A DNA stretch of 62,767 bases from Novosphingobium naphthalenivorans NBRC 102051 (GCF_001590985.1 NZ_BCTX01000026.1:1-62767), one strand, 5' to 3'. Positions 27,171-39,707 are shown, counted from the stretch's first letter. Numbers and translations: made by a program. Notes: generated by a model not told the origin, from the sequence alone.

Positions 27171-28156
27171 GCGCTCCCCAATCCATGACGGATCGCATTC
27201 CCCACATTCCCGTGCTCCTTGAGGAGGTGATCGCCGCCCTGAACCCCCAGGGCGGCGATCTCGTCGTCGATGCGACGCTGGGTGCGGGCGGCTACACCCG
27301 CCGCCTGCTCGATGCCGGTGCGACCGTGCACGCCTTCGATCGCGACCCCGATGCGATCGCGGCGATCCGCGCCAATCCCGTGAAATGGCCCGAGCTGGCC
27401 ATGGATCCGCCCCGGCTGGTGCTTCACCCGCGCCGGTTCTCGGAAATGGCCGAGGGCATGGCCGAAGCCGGGATCGAGGCGGTCGACGGTGTCGTCATGG
27501 ACATCGGCGTTTCCTCGATGCAGCTCGATCAGGCGGAGCGCGGCTTCGCCTTCGCGTCCGACGGTCCGCTCGACATGCGCATGAGCCAGGACGGCCCCTC
27601 CGCGGCCGACTTCGTGAACGGGGCGGACGAGGCGGAAATTGCCGACGTGCTCTACCTCTACGGCGAAGAGCGCCAGTCGCGCCGCGTCGCCCGTGCCATC
27701 GTCGCGGCCCGGCCGATCGCAACCACCGGCGAACTGGCCCGGGTCGTGCGCAAGGCACTTGGCTATCGTCCCGGCGCGCCCAAGGACCCGGCGACCCGCA
27801 GTTTCCAGGCGATCCGCATCCATGTGAACGGCGAACTCGACGAGCTCGATGCCGGCCTCACGGGCGCGGAAACGCTGCTGCGTCCCGGCGGGCGGCTGGC
27901 GGTGGTCACGTTCCACAGCCTGGAAGACCGCAAGGTGAAGCACTTCCTGCGCGATGCCAGCTCGGCCGGCAAGGCAACCTCGCGCCACTTGCCGCAGGTC
28001 GCGGCCGCCGATGCGCCGACTTTCACCGGCGTCGCCAAGGCCGTGCGCCCCGGCGAAGCCGAACTGGCCGTAAACCCGCGCTCGCGGTCCGCCACCCTGC
28101 GCAGCGCCGTGCGCACCGATGCCCCCGCCCGCAATGCCCAGAGGAGTGCCGCATGA
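27167..28156 (+). CDS. rsmH: 16S rRNA m4C1402 methyltransferase RsmH
   Basis: The 329-residue protein has the MraW/RsmH signature: [15 protein letters not shown] at the N-terminus, the SAM-binding motif [16 protein letters not shown] (about residues 30-45), [19 protein letters not shown] (about 110-128) and [19 protein letters not shown] (about 239-257). It methylates N4 of C1402 in the ribosomal decoding site. Its start overlaps the mraZ stop (ATGA) and its own stop overlaps ftsL, so translation is coupled throughout. Confidence 0.97.
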   Translation: MSAPQSMTDRIPHIPVLLEEVIAALNPQGGDLVVDATLGAGGYTRRLLDAGATVHAFDRDPDAIAAIRANPVKWPELAMDPPRLVLHPRRFSEMAEGMAEAGIEAVDGVVMDIGVSSMQLDQAERGFAFASDGPLDMRMSQDGPSAADFVNGADEAEIADVLYLYGEERQSRRVARAIVAARPIATTGELARVVRKALGYRPGAPKDPATRSFQAIRIHVNGELDELDAGLTGAETLLRPGGRLAVVTFHSLEDRKVKHFLRDASSAGKATSRHLPQVAAADAPTFTGVAKAVRPGEAELAVNPRSRSATLRSAVRTDAPARNAQRSAA

Positions 28157-28695
28157 ACCTTACCAGCGACCGTATCCGTTCGATCGGGTGGGCCTCGGTG
28201 CTGCTGGTCTGCGGCGCCATGACGATTGCGCTGACGCTGCGGGTCAACGCGGTGAAGAGCCAGGTCTACGACACCGAGAAGAAGATGGTCTGGGTGCAGC
28301 AGGACATCGATTTCCTCCAGACCGAGTTCCAGACCCGCTCGAACCAGCAGGCGCTCAAGCAGCTCAACGACCTCGAATTCGGCTACAAGGCGCCGGGCGC
28401 CGGGCAGTACATCGAAGGCGAGCGGCAGCTTGCGGCGCTGGGCATGGCGGCCGGGCCGGGGGCGCCCAAGCCGATCCGCTATGCCAATGCCGAAAAGCCG
28501 GTGTCGCAGGATACCGGCTCGTCCCTCCTAGCCATGGTTTCGCCGGTAGCCGGGGCGACGGCCGCAGCCTTGTCCGAACCCGCGTCCGCCACGGCCAAGG
28601 GGCGCGATCCCGAGCGTGATGAACTGGCACGCGATGCTGCGGCTCTCGGCAAGCGGCTGGCCCGCATCGAAGTTGCGGAAGCCGGTCAGCAGTGA
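28153..28695 (+). CDS. ftsL: Cell division protein FtsL-like
   Basis: The 180-residue bitopic protein sits between rsmH and ftsI, the standard ftsL position. It has a short cytoplasmic N-terminus, one transmembrane helix at about residues 11-30 ([19 protein letters not shown]) and a periplasmic coiled coil-like region ([19 protein letters not shown], then [20 protein letters not shown]). After that comes an extended Ala/Pro-rich tail and a final helical segment, longer than in E. coli FtsL (121 residues). Sequence conservation of FtsL is low, so position and topology carry the call. FtsL is part of the FtsQLB complex that activates FtsWI. Confidence 0.88.
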   Translation: MNLTSDRIRSIGWASVLLVCGAMTIALTLRVNAVKSQVYDTEKKMVWVQQDIDFLQTEFQTRSNQQALKQLNDLEFGYKAPGAGQYIEGERQLAALGMAAGPGAPKPIRYANAEKPVSQDTGSSLLAMVSPVAGATAAALSEPASATAKGRDPERDELARDAAALGKRLARIEVAEAGQQ

Positions 28696-30488
28696 ATGCG
28701 CTCGCCTATCCGATAGGGGCGATCCCGGTGGCGAGAGGCGCTATCCCGACAGCCGCTGTTGCCGGCCGGCGCAAGATGGTGAACGTGCGGCAGCGCTCGC
28801 TGCTGGTCGCCAAGCTGCGCTCGCTCTGGGTGCTGGGCGTGTTCGTGCTGGTCGGGGTCTGCGCGCTGGGCCGCATCACGTATCTGGGGGCAACAGGGGC
28901 GACCACGCACCGCGGTGAACTGGGCGATGCGCTGATTCCGGCGCGCGGCGAGATCGTCGATCGCAACGGCGTGGCGCTGGCCCGCGATTTCCGCGTCTAT
29001 TCGCTGTGGTTCAATCCCAAGGCGATGACCGAGGGACCGCCGCTGATCCATACGCCCGAGGAAGTGGCCGATGGCCTGCTGCGCATCTTTCCCGATCTGA
29101 ACCGCCGCGAAGTGATCGCGCAGCTTTCGTCGGGCAAGCCGGGCTACATCCGCAAGTCGATCCTTCCCGAAGAGGCCAACCGCGTCCACGCGCTGGGCGA
29201 ACCGGCGCTGGAATATCCGCTGGAAGAGACCCGGTTCTATCCGCAGGGCTCCATGGCGGCGCACGTGCTCGGCTATGTCGATAGCGATGGCAAGGGCCAT
29301 ATCGGCATGGAGCAGGTCTACGAAAAGCAGCTCACCAGCATGGAAGGGCGTACCCATCCGGCGGTGCTGTCGCTCGATTTCCGGGTGCAGAGCGCGCTGG
29401 AGGACGAGCTGAGCAAGGCCATGGCGCTCAGCCATGCCAAGGGTGCGGGCGGCGTGGTGCTCGATGCCGATACCGGCGAGGTTCTGGCGCTGGCTTCGCT
29501 GCCCGCGTTCGATCCCAACCATGTCAAGCCGAGCGACATGATGGTCACGCCGCAGCAGGCGAAGGAAGGCGAAGTCCCGCACGGCTTCAACCGCGTGACC
29601 AACCAGGTCTATGAGCTGGGCTCCACGTTCAAGCCGATCACGGTTGCTGCCGCGCTCGATGCCGGGACGATCACCGATCTCAGCCGCCGCTGGCCGGCAG
29701 CGCCGCTGCATGTCGGCCGCTTCACCATCCACGACGACGAGGACCTGGGGCCGACGCTGAACGTGCCCGAGATGCTGATCCATTCCTCGAACATCGTGGC
29801 CGCGCAGATCGGCGACGAACTGGGCGGCGACCGGCTGAAGAAGACCATGGAATCGCTCGGCATGAACGAGCGGCCCCAGATCGAGCTGCCAGCGCGCGGT
29901 TTCCCGATCTGGCCTTCGGGCAAGTGGCCGCGCCTGCGCACGATGACGGTGTCGTTCGGCCACGGCCTCGCCGTGACCCCGCTCCATCTCGCGACGGCCT
30001 ATGCGGCCCTGGTCAATGGCGGGATCTGGCGTCCGGCGACGCTGGACAAGCTCGATCCGTCCGAAGTGCCGGCCGGACGCCGCGTGTTCTCGGCGGCGAC
30101 AAGCGCGCGGCTGCGCCAGTTGCTGCGGATGATCGTGGAATACGGCACCGGCCGCAAGGCGGACGCGCCCGGCTTCCGCATCGGCGGCAAGACCGGCTCT
30201 GCCGAAAAGCCGGGCGTGGGCGGCTACCGCAAACATGCCCTCATCACGACTTTCGCCGCTGCATTTCCTATGGATAAGCCGCGCTACGTTGTTGTGGCGA
30301 TGATGGATGAGCCGCAAGGTACGCCGGCGACATCGTTCCAGCGCACGGCGGCTTGGAACGCGGCCCCCGCCGTGGGACGGCTGGTGCCGCGGATCGGCCC
30401 CTTGCTCGGCATCATGCCGGACGAAACGCGCGATATCGACATTTCTGACCTCAGGCATCTGGTGCCGCAGGGAGATAGCGGCGAATGA
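28692..30488 (+). CDS. ftsI: Peptidoglycan transpeptidase FtsI (PBP3)
   Basis: The 598-residue septal transpeptidase begins at a GTG overlapping the ftsL stop (GTGA). A transmembrane helix at about residues 44-63 anchors it. The non-catalytic pedestal domain starts at RGEIVDRNGVALA (about 85-97). The penicillin-binding domain has Ser311 in STFK (311-314), SSN at 365-367 and KTG at 500-502, all intact. It crosslinks septal peptidoglycan with FtsW. The 28-residue extension before the basic RRKMVNVRQRS stretch is Ala/Pro-rich and could be trimmed if the real start were downstream. Confidence 0.97.
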   Translation: MNALAYPIGAIPVARGAIPTAAVAGRRKMVNVRQRSLLVAKLRSLWVLGVFVLVGVCALGRITYLGATGATTHRGELGDALIPARGEIVDRNGVALARDFRVYSLWFNPKAMTEGPPLIHTPEEVADGLLRIFPDLNRREVIAQLSSGKPGYIRKSILPEEANRVHALGEPALEYPLEETRFYPQGSMAAHVLGYVDSDGKGHIGMEQVYEKQLTSMEGRTHPAVLSLDFRVQSALEDELSKAMALSHAKGAGGVVLDADTGEVLALASLPAFDPNHVKPSDMMVTPQQAKEGEVPHGFNRVTNQVYELGSTFKPITVAAALDAGTITDLSRRWPAAPLHVGRFTIHDDEDLGPTLNVPEMLIHSSNIVAAQIGDELGGDRLKKTMESLGMNERPQIELPARGFPIWPSGKWPRLRTMTVSFGHGLAVTPLHLATAYAALVNGGIWRPATLDKLDPSEVPAGRRVFSAATSARLRQLLRMIVEYGTGRKADAPGFRIGGKTGSAEKPGVGGYRKHALITTFAAAFPMDKPRYVVVAMMDEPQGTPATSFQRTAAWNAAPAVGRLVPRIGPLLGIMPDETRDIDISDLRHLVPQGDSGE

Positions 30489-31948
30489 AACTTTCGGCCC
30501 TTTGTGCGGCTGCAGGCCTTGCTCTTGATGGCGGTGACGCCAATGTCACCGGCTTTGCGATCGATCATCGCAAAGTGGCGCCGGGCACTGTGTTCGGCGC
30601 CTTTCGCGGTGCGAAGTTCAATGGCGAGGATTTCATTCCCGCCGCGATCGAGGCGGGCGCGGTGGCCGTGGTCGCCGCTCCGGAGGCGAAAGTCGAAGGC
30701 GCCGTGCACTTCGCGGATGCCGAGCCGCGCCGCCTGTTCGCCCGTCTGGCCGCGCCGTTCTTCACGCCGGTGCCCGAGACGCTGGTCGCTGTCACCGGGA
30801 CCAATGGCAAGACCTCGACGGTCGAGCTGACCCGCCAGCTCTGGCGCATGGCCGGGCAGCGCGCGGCCTCGATCGGCACGCTGGGCGTGACCACCAGCGA
30901 CGAGAGCGTCTCGACCGGGCTGACCACGCCCGATATCGTCACCTTCCTGGCCAATCTGACCGGACTTGCTCGCGAGGGCGTGACCCATGTCGCTTACGAA
31001 GCGTCCAGCCACGGCCTTTCGCAGTTCCGCATTGAAGGGCCGCGCGTGAGTGCCGGGGCCTTCACCAACCTCAGCCGCGATCATCTCGATTACCACGCGA
31101 CGATGGAAGATTACTTCGCCGCGAAGATGCGCCTGTTCGACGATGTGGTCATGGACGGCGGCACGGCGGTGATCTGGGCCGACGATGCCTGGTCTGACAA
31201 GGCCATTGCTCACGCACAGGCGCGGGGCCTCAAGCTGCTGACCGTGGGCACCAAGGGTGAGCACATCCGCTTGCTCGGCCGCACGCCCACCGCGCTCGGC
31301 CAGAAGCTGGAAGTTGAATACCAGGGCAAGGTGCGGGTGATCGATCTCCCGCTGATCGGCGCGTATCAGGCTGCCAATGCGCTGGTTTCCGCGGGGCTGG
31401 TGCTGGCGACCGGCGGCGATGCGCATACGACGTTCGATGCGCTCAAGCGGCTCGTCACCGTGCGCGGGCGGATCGAACGCGCGGCGATTTCGCCGGCTGG
31501 CGCGCCCATCTATGTCGACTATGCGCATACGCCCGACGCGCTGGAAGCGGCCATTGCCGCGCTGCGTCCGCATGTGACCGGGCGGCTCATCGCGGTGTTC
31601 GGCGCGGGCGGGGACCGCGATCAGGGCAAGCGGCCGGAAATGGGCCGGATCGCCAGCGCGGGGGCGGACGTGGCGATCGTCACCGACGACAATCCGCGCG
31701 GCGAGGATCCGGCGGCGATCCGCGCCATGGTGCTCGCCGGAATGGGCGAAGGGGCAAGGGAAATCGGCGACCGGCGCGAAGCGATCGCGGCCGCCGTCGC
31801 CGAGGCCGGGGCTGGGGATGTCGTCCTCATCGCCGGCAAGGGGCACGAACAGGGGCAGATCATCGGCAGCGGCGAGACCATGCGCGTGCTGCCATTCGAC
31901 GATGTTACGGTGGCCAGGGAAATGGCTGGCACGCTGGGAGGTAAGTGA
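30485..31948 (+). CDS. murE: UDP-MurNAc-tripeptide synthetase MurE (meso-DAP adding)
   Basis: MurE ligates the third residue of the stem peptide. The ATP-binding motif GTNGKT is at residues 105-110, and the signature DNPR at 402-405 (TDDNPRGEDP) marks specificity for meso-diaminopimelate. This is typical of Gram-negative peptidoglycan. The central domain contains YEASSHGL and NLSRDHLDYH. Length, 487 residues, is normal. Start overlaps ftsI by 4 nt; a GTG of the next frame overlaps its stop. Confidence 0.97.
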   Translation: MKLSALCAAAGLALDGGDANVTGFAIDHRKVAPGTVFGAFRGAKFNGEDFIPAAIEAGAVAVVAAPEAKVEGAVHFADAEPRRLFARLAAPFFTPVPETLVAVTGTNGKTSTVELTRQLWRMAGQRAASIGTLGVTTSDESVSTGLTTPDIVTFLANLTGLAREGVTHVAYEASSHGLSQFRIEGPRVSAGAFTNLSRDHLDYHATMEDYFAAKMRLFDDVVMDGGTAVIWADDAWSDKAIAHAQARGLKLLTVGTKGEHIRLLGRTPTALGQKLEVEYQGKVRVIDLPLIGAYQAANALVSAGLVLATGGDAHTTFDALKRLVTVRGRIERAAISPAGAPIYVDYAHTPDALEAAIAALRPHVTGRLIAVFGAGGDRDQGKRPEMGRIASAGADVAIVTDDNPRGEDPAAIRAMVLAGMGEGAREIGDRREAIAAAVAEAGAGDVVLIAGKGHEQGQIIGSGETMRVLPFDDVTVAREMAGTLGGK

Positions 31949-31950
31949 CG

Positions 31951-33432
31951 ATGAGCGCTGTTGCCCGCATTCTCGACTGGCCCGTGGACGCGGCCGAGGA
32001 AAATTCGCAGGTTCTGTGGGACGCGGTTTCCATCGCCCGCGCCGTCAAGGGGACGGCCAACGCGGATTTCACCGTCTCGGGCGTCGAGATCGACAGCCGC
32101 GACGTGCAGCCGGGTGATCTGTTCTTTGCCCTCAAGGGCGAGAGCATGGACGGCCACCGCTTCGTCGACATGGCCTTTGCCAAGGGCGCGGCCGCCGTGG
32201 TGGTGGACCGTCCGGTGGATGGCCCGCACGTGCTTGTCACCGACACCATGGAGGCGCTGGTGCGGCTGGGCGCCGCCGCCCGTGCTCGCACCCGCGGCCC
32301 GGTGATCGGCGTCACCGGGTCGGTCGGCAAGACCGGGGTGAAGGAGATGATCTTCACCGCGCTCGACCGCGCCAGCCGGGGCGATGCCCACCGTTCGGTG
32401 AAGAGCTACAACAACCACGTCGGCGTGCCGCTCAGCCTCGCCCGCACGCCCAGCCGCGCGCGTTTCGCCGTCTATGAGATGGGCATGAACCACGCTGGCG
32501 AGATTGCCGACCTTACCCGGCAGGTGCGTCCGCATGTCGCGGTAATCACCACGATCGCGCCCGCGCATATCGAGATGCTGGGTTCGGAAGAGGCCATCGC
32601 CGACGCCAAGGCGGAAATCTTCCAGGGGCTGGAAACCGGCGGCACCGCCGTGATCCCTGCGGACAGCCCGCACTTCGAGCGTCTGCGCAAGGCGGCGCTG
32701 CGCTGCGGGGCGCATGTCGTCTCGTTCGGAAAATCGGCCGATGCGGACGTGCGCCTGCTCGATACCGTCTCGGCGATCGGCGGCGGCTCGCTGGTGACGG
32801 TGGACATGGGCGACCGCCGCGTGTGCTACACGATCGCGACGCCCGGTGAGCACCATGTCATCAATTCGCTGGCGGTCATGGCCGCCGTGCGCGCCGTAAA
32901 GGGCGATCTGGGCGCGGCCGGGGTCGCGCTGGCCGAAATGGGCGGACTGCCCGGACGCGGTGCGCGGCTTGAGATCGATGTCCCCGGCGGCGAACCGGAC
33001 GAACAGGGCCTGCGCAAGGCGCTGCTGATCGACGAGAGCTACAACGCCAATCCCGCCTCGATGCGCGCCACGCTGGCGCAGCTCGGCCGCACCCCGGCCC
33101 GCCGCCGCATCGCGGTGCTGGGCGCGATGAAGGAACTGGGCAACCACGGCCCCGGCTATCACGCGGCCCTCGCCGCGCCGGTCCGCGAGGCGCATATCGA
33201 CTATGCGGTGCTGGTAGGCGACGAGATGCTCGCCCTGGCCGAGGAACTGGGGAAACCGGACAACGCGGAGCTTGGCAAACCGGTGCCCTTCGCGCATTGC
33301 GCGAATGTGGGGGAAGCTGTCGATGCGCTGCGCGCATTCGGCCTTGAACGGGACGATGCCATCCTGGTCAAAGGCTCGAATTCGGTGGGGCTGGCTTCTC
33401 TTGTGACGGAGCTAAGCAAGCAGGAAGGGTAG
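31951..33432 (+). CDS. murF: UDP-MurNAc-tripeptide:D-Ala-D-Ala ligase MurF
   Basis: MurF adds D-Ala-D-Ala to complete the pentapeptide. From ATG 31951 it has 493 residues. The ATP loop [14 protein letters not shown] (about residues 115-128), [10 protein letters not shown] and the C-terminal [13 protein letters not shown] are present. A GTG at 31945 overlaps the murE stop, but GGGAGG lies 9 nt before the ATG and only 3 nt before the GTG, so ATG is preferred. Glycine replaces the usual Thr/Ser-rich end of the P-loop only slightly (SVGKTG), which is normal for MurF. Confidence 0.96.
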   Translation: MSAVARILDWPVDAAEENSQVLWDAVSIARAVKGTANADFTVSGVEIDSRDVQPGDLFFALKGESMDGHRFVDMAFAKGAAAVVVDRPVDGPHVLVTDTMEALVRLGAAARARTRGPVIGVTGSVGKTGVKEMIFTALDRASRGDAHRSVKSYNNHVGVPLSLARTPSRARFAVYEMGMNHAGEIADLTRQVRPHVAVITTIAPAHIEMLGSEEAIADAKAEIFQGLETGGTAVIPADSPHFERLRKAALRCGAHVVSFGKSADADVRLLDTVSAIGGGSLVTVDMGDRRVCYTIATPGEHHVINSLAVMAAVRAVKGDLGAAGVALAEMGGLPGRGARLEIDVPGGEPDEQGLRKALLIDESYNANPASMRATLAQLGRTPARRRIAVLGAMKELGNHGPGYHAALAAPVREAHIDYAVLVGDEMLALAEELGKPDNAELGKPVPFAHCANVGEAVDALRAFGLERDDAILVKGSNSVGLASLVTELSKQEG

Positions 33433-33449
33433 GGGGTCGCCCCCGCAAG

Positions 33450-34520
33450 ATGCTGTATCTGATCGCCGAGTGGTTTCATTTCGAGGGGCTGTTGAACCTC
33501 CTTCGCTATCAGTCGTTCCGCTCCGGCGCGGCGCTGATGACGGCCTTGTTCATCGGCCTGCTGATCGGTCCGAAATTCATCAGCATGTTGCGTGTCCGCC
33601 AGGGCAAGGGACAGCCGATTCGCGAGGATGGCCCGCAGTCGCACCTTGCCAAGCGCGGCACGCCGACGATGGGCGGGCTGATGATCCTCACCGCGCTGGT
33701 CCTGTCGATGCTGCTGTTCATGGACATGAGCAACCCCTTCGTCTGGGCTTGCGTCGCCGTGACCATCGGCTTCGGCGCGATCGGTTTCATGGATGACTAC
33801 GACAAGGTCTCCAAGAGCAGTCACAAGGGCCTGTCGAGCAAGATCCGTCTGGTGCTCGAATTCGTCGTGGCGGGCATTGCCGCGTGGCTCATCGTGAGCC
33901 AGCTCAACACCAATCTCTATGTGCCGTTCCTGTCGGGCCGCTATATCCCGCTGGGGCCGCTCTACTACGTCTTTGCCGCCTTCGTGATCGTCGGCGCGGG
34001 TAATGCCGTGAACCTGACCGACGGGCTCGACGGACTGGCGACAATGCCGGTGATCATCGCTGCGGGCACCTTTGCGATCATCTGCTACCTCGCCGGCCGC
34101 CACGACTATGCCGCCTATCTCGGCATTCCGCATGTGCCGGGCGCCGGTGAACTGGCGATCTTCTGCGCCGGGATCATGGGCGCCGGGCTGGCTTTCCTGT
34201 GGTTCAACGCGCCGCCCGCGGCGGTGTTCATGGGCGATACCGGCTCGCTGGCCCTTGGCGGCGCGCTGGGCGCGATCGCCGTGTCGGCGCATCACGAGAT
34301 CGTGCTGGCCGTTGTCGGCGGCCTGTTCGTGCTGGAGGCGGTGTCCGTGATCGTCCAGGTGTTCTGGTTCAAGCGCACCGGCCGCCGCGTGTTCCGCATG
34401 GCGCCGATCCACCACCATTTCGAACAGAAGGGCTGGAAGGAATCCACGGTCGTCATCCGGTTCTGGATTATCTCGATCGTCCTTGCGGTGATCGGCCTTT
34501 CCACTCTCAAGCTGCGATAG
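33450..34520 (+). CDS. mraY: Phospho-MurNAc-pentapeptide transferase MraY
   Basis: MraY transfers phospho-MurNAc-pentapeptide to undecaprenyl phosphate to form lipid I at the inner membrane. This 356-residue protein has about ten transmembrane segments and the conserved acidic motifs MDDYDKVSK (about residues 114-122), [10 protein letters not shown] (about 188-197) and the histidine motif [12 protein letters not shown] (about 315-326). It starts at ATG 33450, 17 nt after murF, one of the few real gaps in the cluster. Confidence 0.97.
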   Translation: MLYLIAEWFHFEGLLNLLRYQSFRSGAALMTALFIGLLIGPKFISMLRVRQGKGQPIREDGPQSHLAKRGTPTMGGLMILTALVLSMLLFMDMSNPFVWACVAVTIGFGAIGFMDDYDKVSKSSHKGLSSKIRLVLEFVVAGIAAWLIVSQLNTNLYVPFLSGRYIPLGPLYYVFAAFVIVGAGNAVNLTDGLDGLATMPVIIAAGTFAIICYLAGRHDYAAYLGIPHVPGAGELAIFCAGIMGAGLAFLWFNAPPAAVFMGDTGSLALGGALGAIAVSAHHEIVLAVVGGLFVLEAVSVIVQVFWFKRTGRRVFRMAPIHHHFEQKGWKESTVVIRFWIISIVLAVIGLSTLKLR

Positions 34521-34532
34521 GAGGCCGCGCGC

Positions 34533-35915
34533 GTGATCGTTTCTCCCGCCTTTGCCGGAAAGCGTTACGCGGTCCTTGGTCTGGCCCGGTCGGGTCAGGC
34601 CGTGGTCTCCACACTGGTGGCCAGCGGGGCGCAGGTGATGGCGTGGGACAGCCGCGACGAACCGCGCCAGGGGCTGTGCGAATGGGTCGATTGCGGCAAG
34701 GTGGAACTCGCCGATCCCGTCACGGCCGATCTTGCCGGGTATGACGGTATCGTCGTTTCCCCCGGCATTCCGCTGAACCGCCATCCGATTGCCGAAGCCG
34801 CGCAGCGGGCAGGGGTTCCGGTGATCGGCGATATCGAGCTGTTCGCGCTGGCCCGTTCGAGCCTGCCCGCGCACCGGGTCGTCGGGATTACCGGAACCAA
34901 CGGCAAGTCGACCACGACTTCGCTGGTCCATCATATCCTCTCGGTAGCCGGTGTGCCGGCCCGCATGGGCGGCAATATCGGCGTGCCGGTGCTCAGCGCC
35001 GATCCGCTGCCCGAAGGCGGCGTCTATGTGCTCGAACTTTCGAGCTACCAGATCGATCTGACTTTCAGCCTCGATTGCGAGGTTGCCGCGCTGCTCAACA
35101 TTACGCCCGATCACCTTGACCGCTACGAAGGCTTCGAAGGCTACGCGGCTTCCAAGGCGCGGCTGTTCGAGATGCAGAGCAAGGCGCACCGTGCGGTGTT
35201 CGGCACGACGGATAAGGAAACCCGCGCCATCGCCCGTATCGAGGCCGCGCGCCGCGAGCCCGGCTTTGTCCGCATGGCCGAGGGGGACGACCTTGCCAAG
35301 CTGCAGAAGGACTGGCCTTCGCTGCAGGGGCCGCACAATCTGCAGAATGCAGCCATTGCCATTGCCATCGTCGAGGCGCTGGGGATCGGCAAGGCGCAGT
35401 GGAAGAAGGCCCTGCGCAACTTCCGGGGCCTGCCGCACCGCATGGAGCGGGTCGCGGAAGCGAACGGCGTCATCTACATCAACGATTCCAAGGCGACCAA
35501 CCCGGCCTCGGCCGCGCCTGCGATTGCCGCGTTCCCGCCGGTCGATCGCGGCAATGGGCCCGAGCCGCGGATCCACTGGATTCTCGGCGGCCTGCCCAAG
35601 GGCGACGATCTTGACGAGTGCGCGCCCTATTTCGGCAATATCGCGGCGGCCTATACGATTGGCGATGCCGGGCCGCTGTTTGCCGATCTGCTCGCGCCCT
35701 ACACCCGCGTCCACCGCTCGGAAATGATGGCCGAGGCGATCCGCGAGGCCATGGCCGAGGCCAAGCCGGGGGATATCGTCATGCTCTCTCCGGCCTGCGC
35801 CAGCTTTGACCAGTTCCGCGATTTCGAGGCGCGCGGCAATGCCTTCCGCCAGATCGTCGAGGCGCTGGCCGCGCCCGTAGATGCGCCGGCCGATACGTCT
35901 GGGGGAGCAGACTGA
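34533..35915 (+). CDS. murD: UDP-MurNAc-L-Ala:D-Glu ligase MurD
   Basis: MurD adds D-glutamate to UDP-MurNAc-L-alanine. The product (460 residues) shows the N-terminal Rossmann part (YAVLGLARSGQAVV), the P-loop GITGTNGKSTTTSL (about residues 113-126), LNITPDHLDRYEG (about 189-201) and the C-terminal NDSKATNPASA (about 315-325). GTG 34533 is used as start, with AGGAGG 9-14 nt upstream. The stop shares one base with the ftsW ATG (TGATG). Confidence 0.96.
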   Translation: MIVSPAFAGKRYAVLGLARSGQAVVSTLVASGAQVMAWDSRDEPRQGLCEWVDCGKVELADPVTADLAGYDGIVVSPGIPLNRHPIAEAAQRAGVPVIGDIELFALARSSLPAHRVVGITGTNGKSTTTSLVHHILSVAGVPARMGGNIGVPVLSADPLPEGGVYVLELSSYQIDLTFSLDCEVAALLNITPDHLDRYEGFEGYAASKARLFEMQSKAHRAVFGTTDKETRAIARIEAARREPGFVRMAEGDDLAKLQKDWPSLQGPHNLQNAAIAIAIVEALGIGKAQWKKALRNFRGLPHRMERVAEANGVIYINDSKATNPASAAPAIAAFPPVDRGNGPEPRIHWILGGLPKGDDLDECAPYFGNIAAAYTIGDAGPLFADLLAPYTRVHRSEMMAEAIREAMAEAKPGDIVMLSPACASFDQFRDFEARGNAFRQIVEALAAPVDAPADTSGGAD

Positions 35916-37111
35916 TGGCAACGCTGGCACCCGTCCCGGCCTCTGTCGGGGGGCGCTACAACCGCAACCGGCGCGGCCGGCTGGCGGTGTGGTGGCAGGA
36001 GATCGATCGCGGCACGCTGATCCTCGTGCTGGTGCTGATGGCGATCGGCGCCGTCGCGGTGGCGGCAGGTTCCCCGGCGAGCGCGCGCAGGCTTTCCACC
36101 GCACACGAAAAGCTGCCGGAGCTCTACTTCTTCTATCTCCACATGCGCTGGCAGGTGCTGGGGCTGGGGGCGATGTTCTGGGCTTCGAGCCTGTCCAAGG
36201 ACAGTGCGCGGCGTTTCGGTATCCTGATCGGGGCCGGGATGCTGGCCGCGCTGGTGCTGGTCCCGGTGATCGGTTCGGAAGTCAATGGCGCCAAGCGCTG
36301 GCTGCGCTTCGGCATTTCGCTGCAGCCGTCCGAATTCCTCAAGTGCGGTTATCCGGTCCTCTTGGCGTGGATTCTCTCGTGGCGGGCCCGCGATCCGCAG
36401 ATTCCGGTGATCGCGATCTGCTTCGTGCTGATGGCCTTCCTCGGCGCGCTGCTCATGCTGCAGCCGGACTTCGGGTCCACCATGCTGTTCTCGGGCACGT
36501 TCCTGGTGCTGATCCTGCTCTCGGGGATCGACGTCAAACGTCTGGCCATGTTCTTCGGCGTTGGCCTCGTTGGCCTTGTCCTGATGTATTTCACTTATGA
36601 CAACGGCCGCAACCGCATCGACAACTTCCTGTTCGGCGGCACGGCCTTCGATCAGGTCGACCTGGCCCAGCGCACGCTGCTCAACGGCGGGTGGACCGGC
36701 CTCGGCTTCTGGATGGGCACGCGCAAGATGGCGCTGCCCGAGGCGCACACGGACTATATCTTCTCGGTCATCGGCGAGGAATTCGGGCTGATTGCCTGCA
36801 TGATCATCGTCGTGCTCTATCTGACGATCCTGGTCCGGATCATCCTGCGGCTGGTGGAGGAGGAAGACCTCTTCACAGTGCTCGCCGCCTCGGGCTTTGC
36901 CGCGCAGTTCGGCGGGCAGGCCTTCATCAACATCCTCGTCAACCTGCAGCTCTTCCCGTCCAAGGGCATGACCCTGCCGCTGATCAGCTATGGCGGTTCA
37001 TCCACGGTTGCGATGGGCCTGTGCATAGGGCTGCTGCTGGCGATTACCCGCCGCAATCCGTTCATCCAGCGCGAGCGGTTTTCGCTGCGCGCTATTGGAG
37101 ATACGCAATGA
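35915..37111 (+). CDS. ftsW: Septal peptidoglycan glycosyltransferase FtsW
   Basis: FtsW is a SEDS-family glycosyltransferase that works with FtsI at the septum. The 398-residue protein starts with a basic cytoplasmic leader (RYNRNRRGRLAVWWQEIDRG) and has about ten transmembrane segments. Family motifs are GAKRWLRFGISLQPSEFLK (about residues 126-144), EAHTDYIFSVIGEEFG (about 276-291) and PLISYGGSSTVAMG (about 354-367). The essential aspartate of SEDS proteins lies in the DYIFSVIGEE loop region. It overlaps murG by 4 nt. Confidence 0.96.
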   Translation: MATLAPVPASVGGRYNRNRRGRLAVWWQEIDRGTLILVLVLMAIGAVAVAAGSPASARRLSTAHEKLPELYFFYLHMRWQVLGLGAMFWASSLSKDSARRFGILIGAGMLAALVLVPVIGSEVNGAKRWLRFGISLQPSEFLKCGYPVLLAWILSWRARDPQIPVIAICFVLMAFLGALLMLQPDFGSTMLFSGTFLVLILLSGIDVKRLAMFFGVGLVGLVLMYFTYDNGRNRIDNFLFGGTAFDQVDLAQRTLLNGGWTGLGFWMGTRKMALPEAHTDYIFSVIGEEFGLIACMIIVVLYLTILVRIILRLVEEEDLFTVLAASGFAAQFGGQAFINILVNLQLFPSKGMTLPLISYGGSSTVAMGLCIGLLLAITRRNPFIQRERFSLRAIGDTQ

Positions 37112-38285
37112 GTTCGGTTTCCCGCCATTATGTGCTCGCCGCGGGCGGCACCGGCGGACACCTTATCCCTGCTTTCGCGCTGGCGGCCGAGCTGCACCAG
37201 CGCGGGCACCATGTCGCGCTCATCACCGACGAGCGCGGCGCGGCGATCCCGGGCAAGCCGGATTACCTGACCTCGCACGTGCTGCCGCCGGGCCGCATCG
37301 CGGGCAAGAATCCGCTTGGCTGGCTGAAAGGTGCAAAGGGCGTGCTGCAGGGCCGGTCGATGGCGCTGCGCCTGTTCGAGACGTTCAAGCCCACCGCGGT
37401 CGTCGGCTTTGGCGGCTATCCGGCATTGCCGACATTGCTTGCTGCCACCTCCGCGAAGATCCCCACTGTGCTGCACGAGCAGAACGCGGTGCTCGGCCGG
37501 GTGAACCGCTATTTCGCGGGGAAGGTCGATGCGATCGCAACGGCATTCGAGCAGATCGACCGGCTCGATCCGAAGTATGACGCCAAGATCTCGCTGGTCG
37601 GCAATCCGGTGCGCGAGGAAGTGCTGGCGCTGCGCGATCAGCCTTTTCCGGAGTTCACCGAGGACAGCCTGCTGCGCATTCTCGTGACCGGGGGCAGTCA
37701 GGGCGCGCGGGTGCTGTCCGAAGTGGTGCCCGACGGGCTGGCTATGCTTCCTCCGGCGCTGCGCTCGCGCCTGCAAGTGCTCCAGCAGTGCCGTCCCGAG
37801 GATATCGAGGCAGTGCGCGCGCGTTATGCGGGCCATGGCATTCCGGCGGAACTGGCGACCTACTTCGAGAACATGGCCGAGCGGCTTGCTGGGGCGCACT
37901 TGTTCATCGGCCGCGCGGGCGCATCGACCATTGCCGAATTGACGGCGGTTGGCCGTCCCGCAATCCTCATTCCGCTGCCGATCGCCACGGACGATCACCA
38001 GGCCGCGAACACCCGCGAGATCGCCGCAGCGGGCGGCGCGCGTGCGATCCGGCAGGAAAACTTCACCGCGACCACGCTTGCCAAGCAGATTCAGGCCATG
38101 GCCCAGCACCCCGAAACGCTTGCGAACGCGGCCCACGCCGCATGGAATTGCGGCTATCCCAATGCTGCGAGCGATCTGGCCGATCTGGTCGAGAGTTTCG
38201 GTGCGAGCCCGATTATGGATGTGATCCGCATGGAAAAGACTGTCCCTGCCACCGGCGGTGAAGCGCTGGCGATGGAGCCGGTACA

Positions 38286-38289
<4 letters not shown>
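37108..38289 (+). CDS. murG: Lipid II synthase MurG
   Basis: MurG is a GT-B glycosyltransferase that adds GlcNAc to lipid I on the cytoplasmic face. The 393-residue product shows [10 protein letters not shown] (about residues 12-21), [10 protein letters not shown] (about 98-107), [14 protein letters not shown] (about 119-132), the second glycine loop VTGGSQGAR, and donor-binding [10 protein letters not shown] and [12 protein letters not shown]. The chosen ATG 37108 overlaps the ftsW stop and has TTGGAG 7 nt upstream. A C-terminal tail of about 30 residues past the usual end is poorly conserved. Confidence 0.96.
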
Positions 38290-39703
<1,414 letters not shown>

Positions 39704-39707
<4 letters not shown>
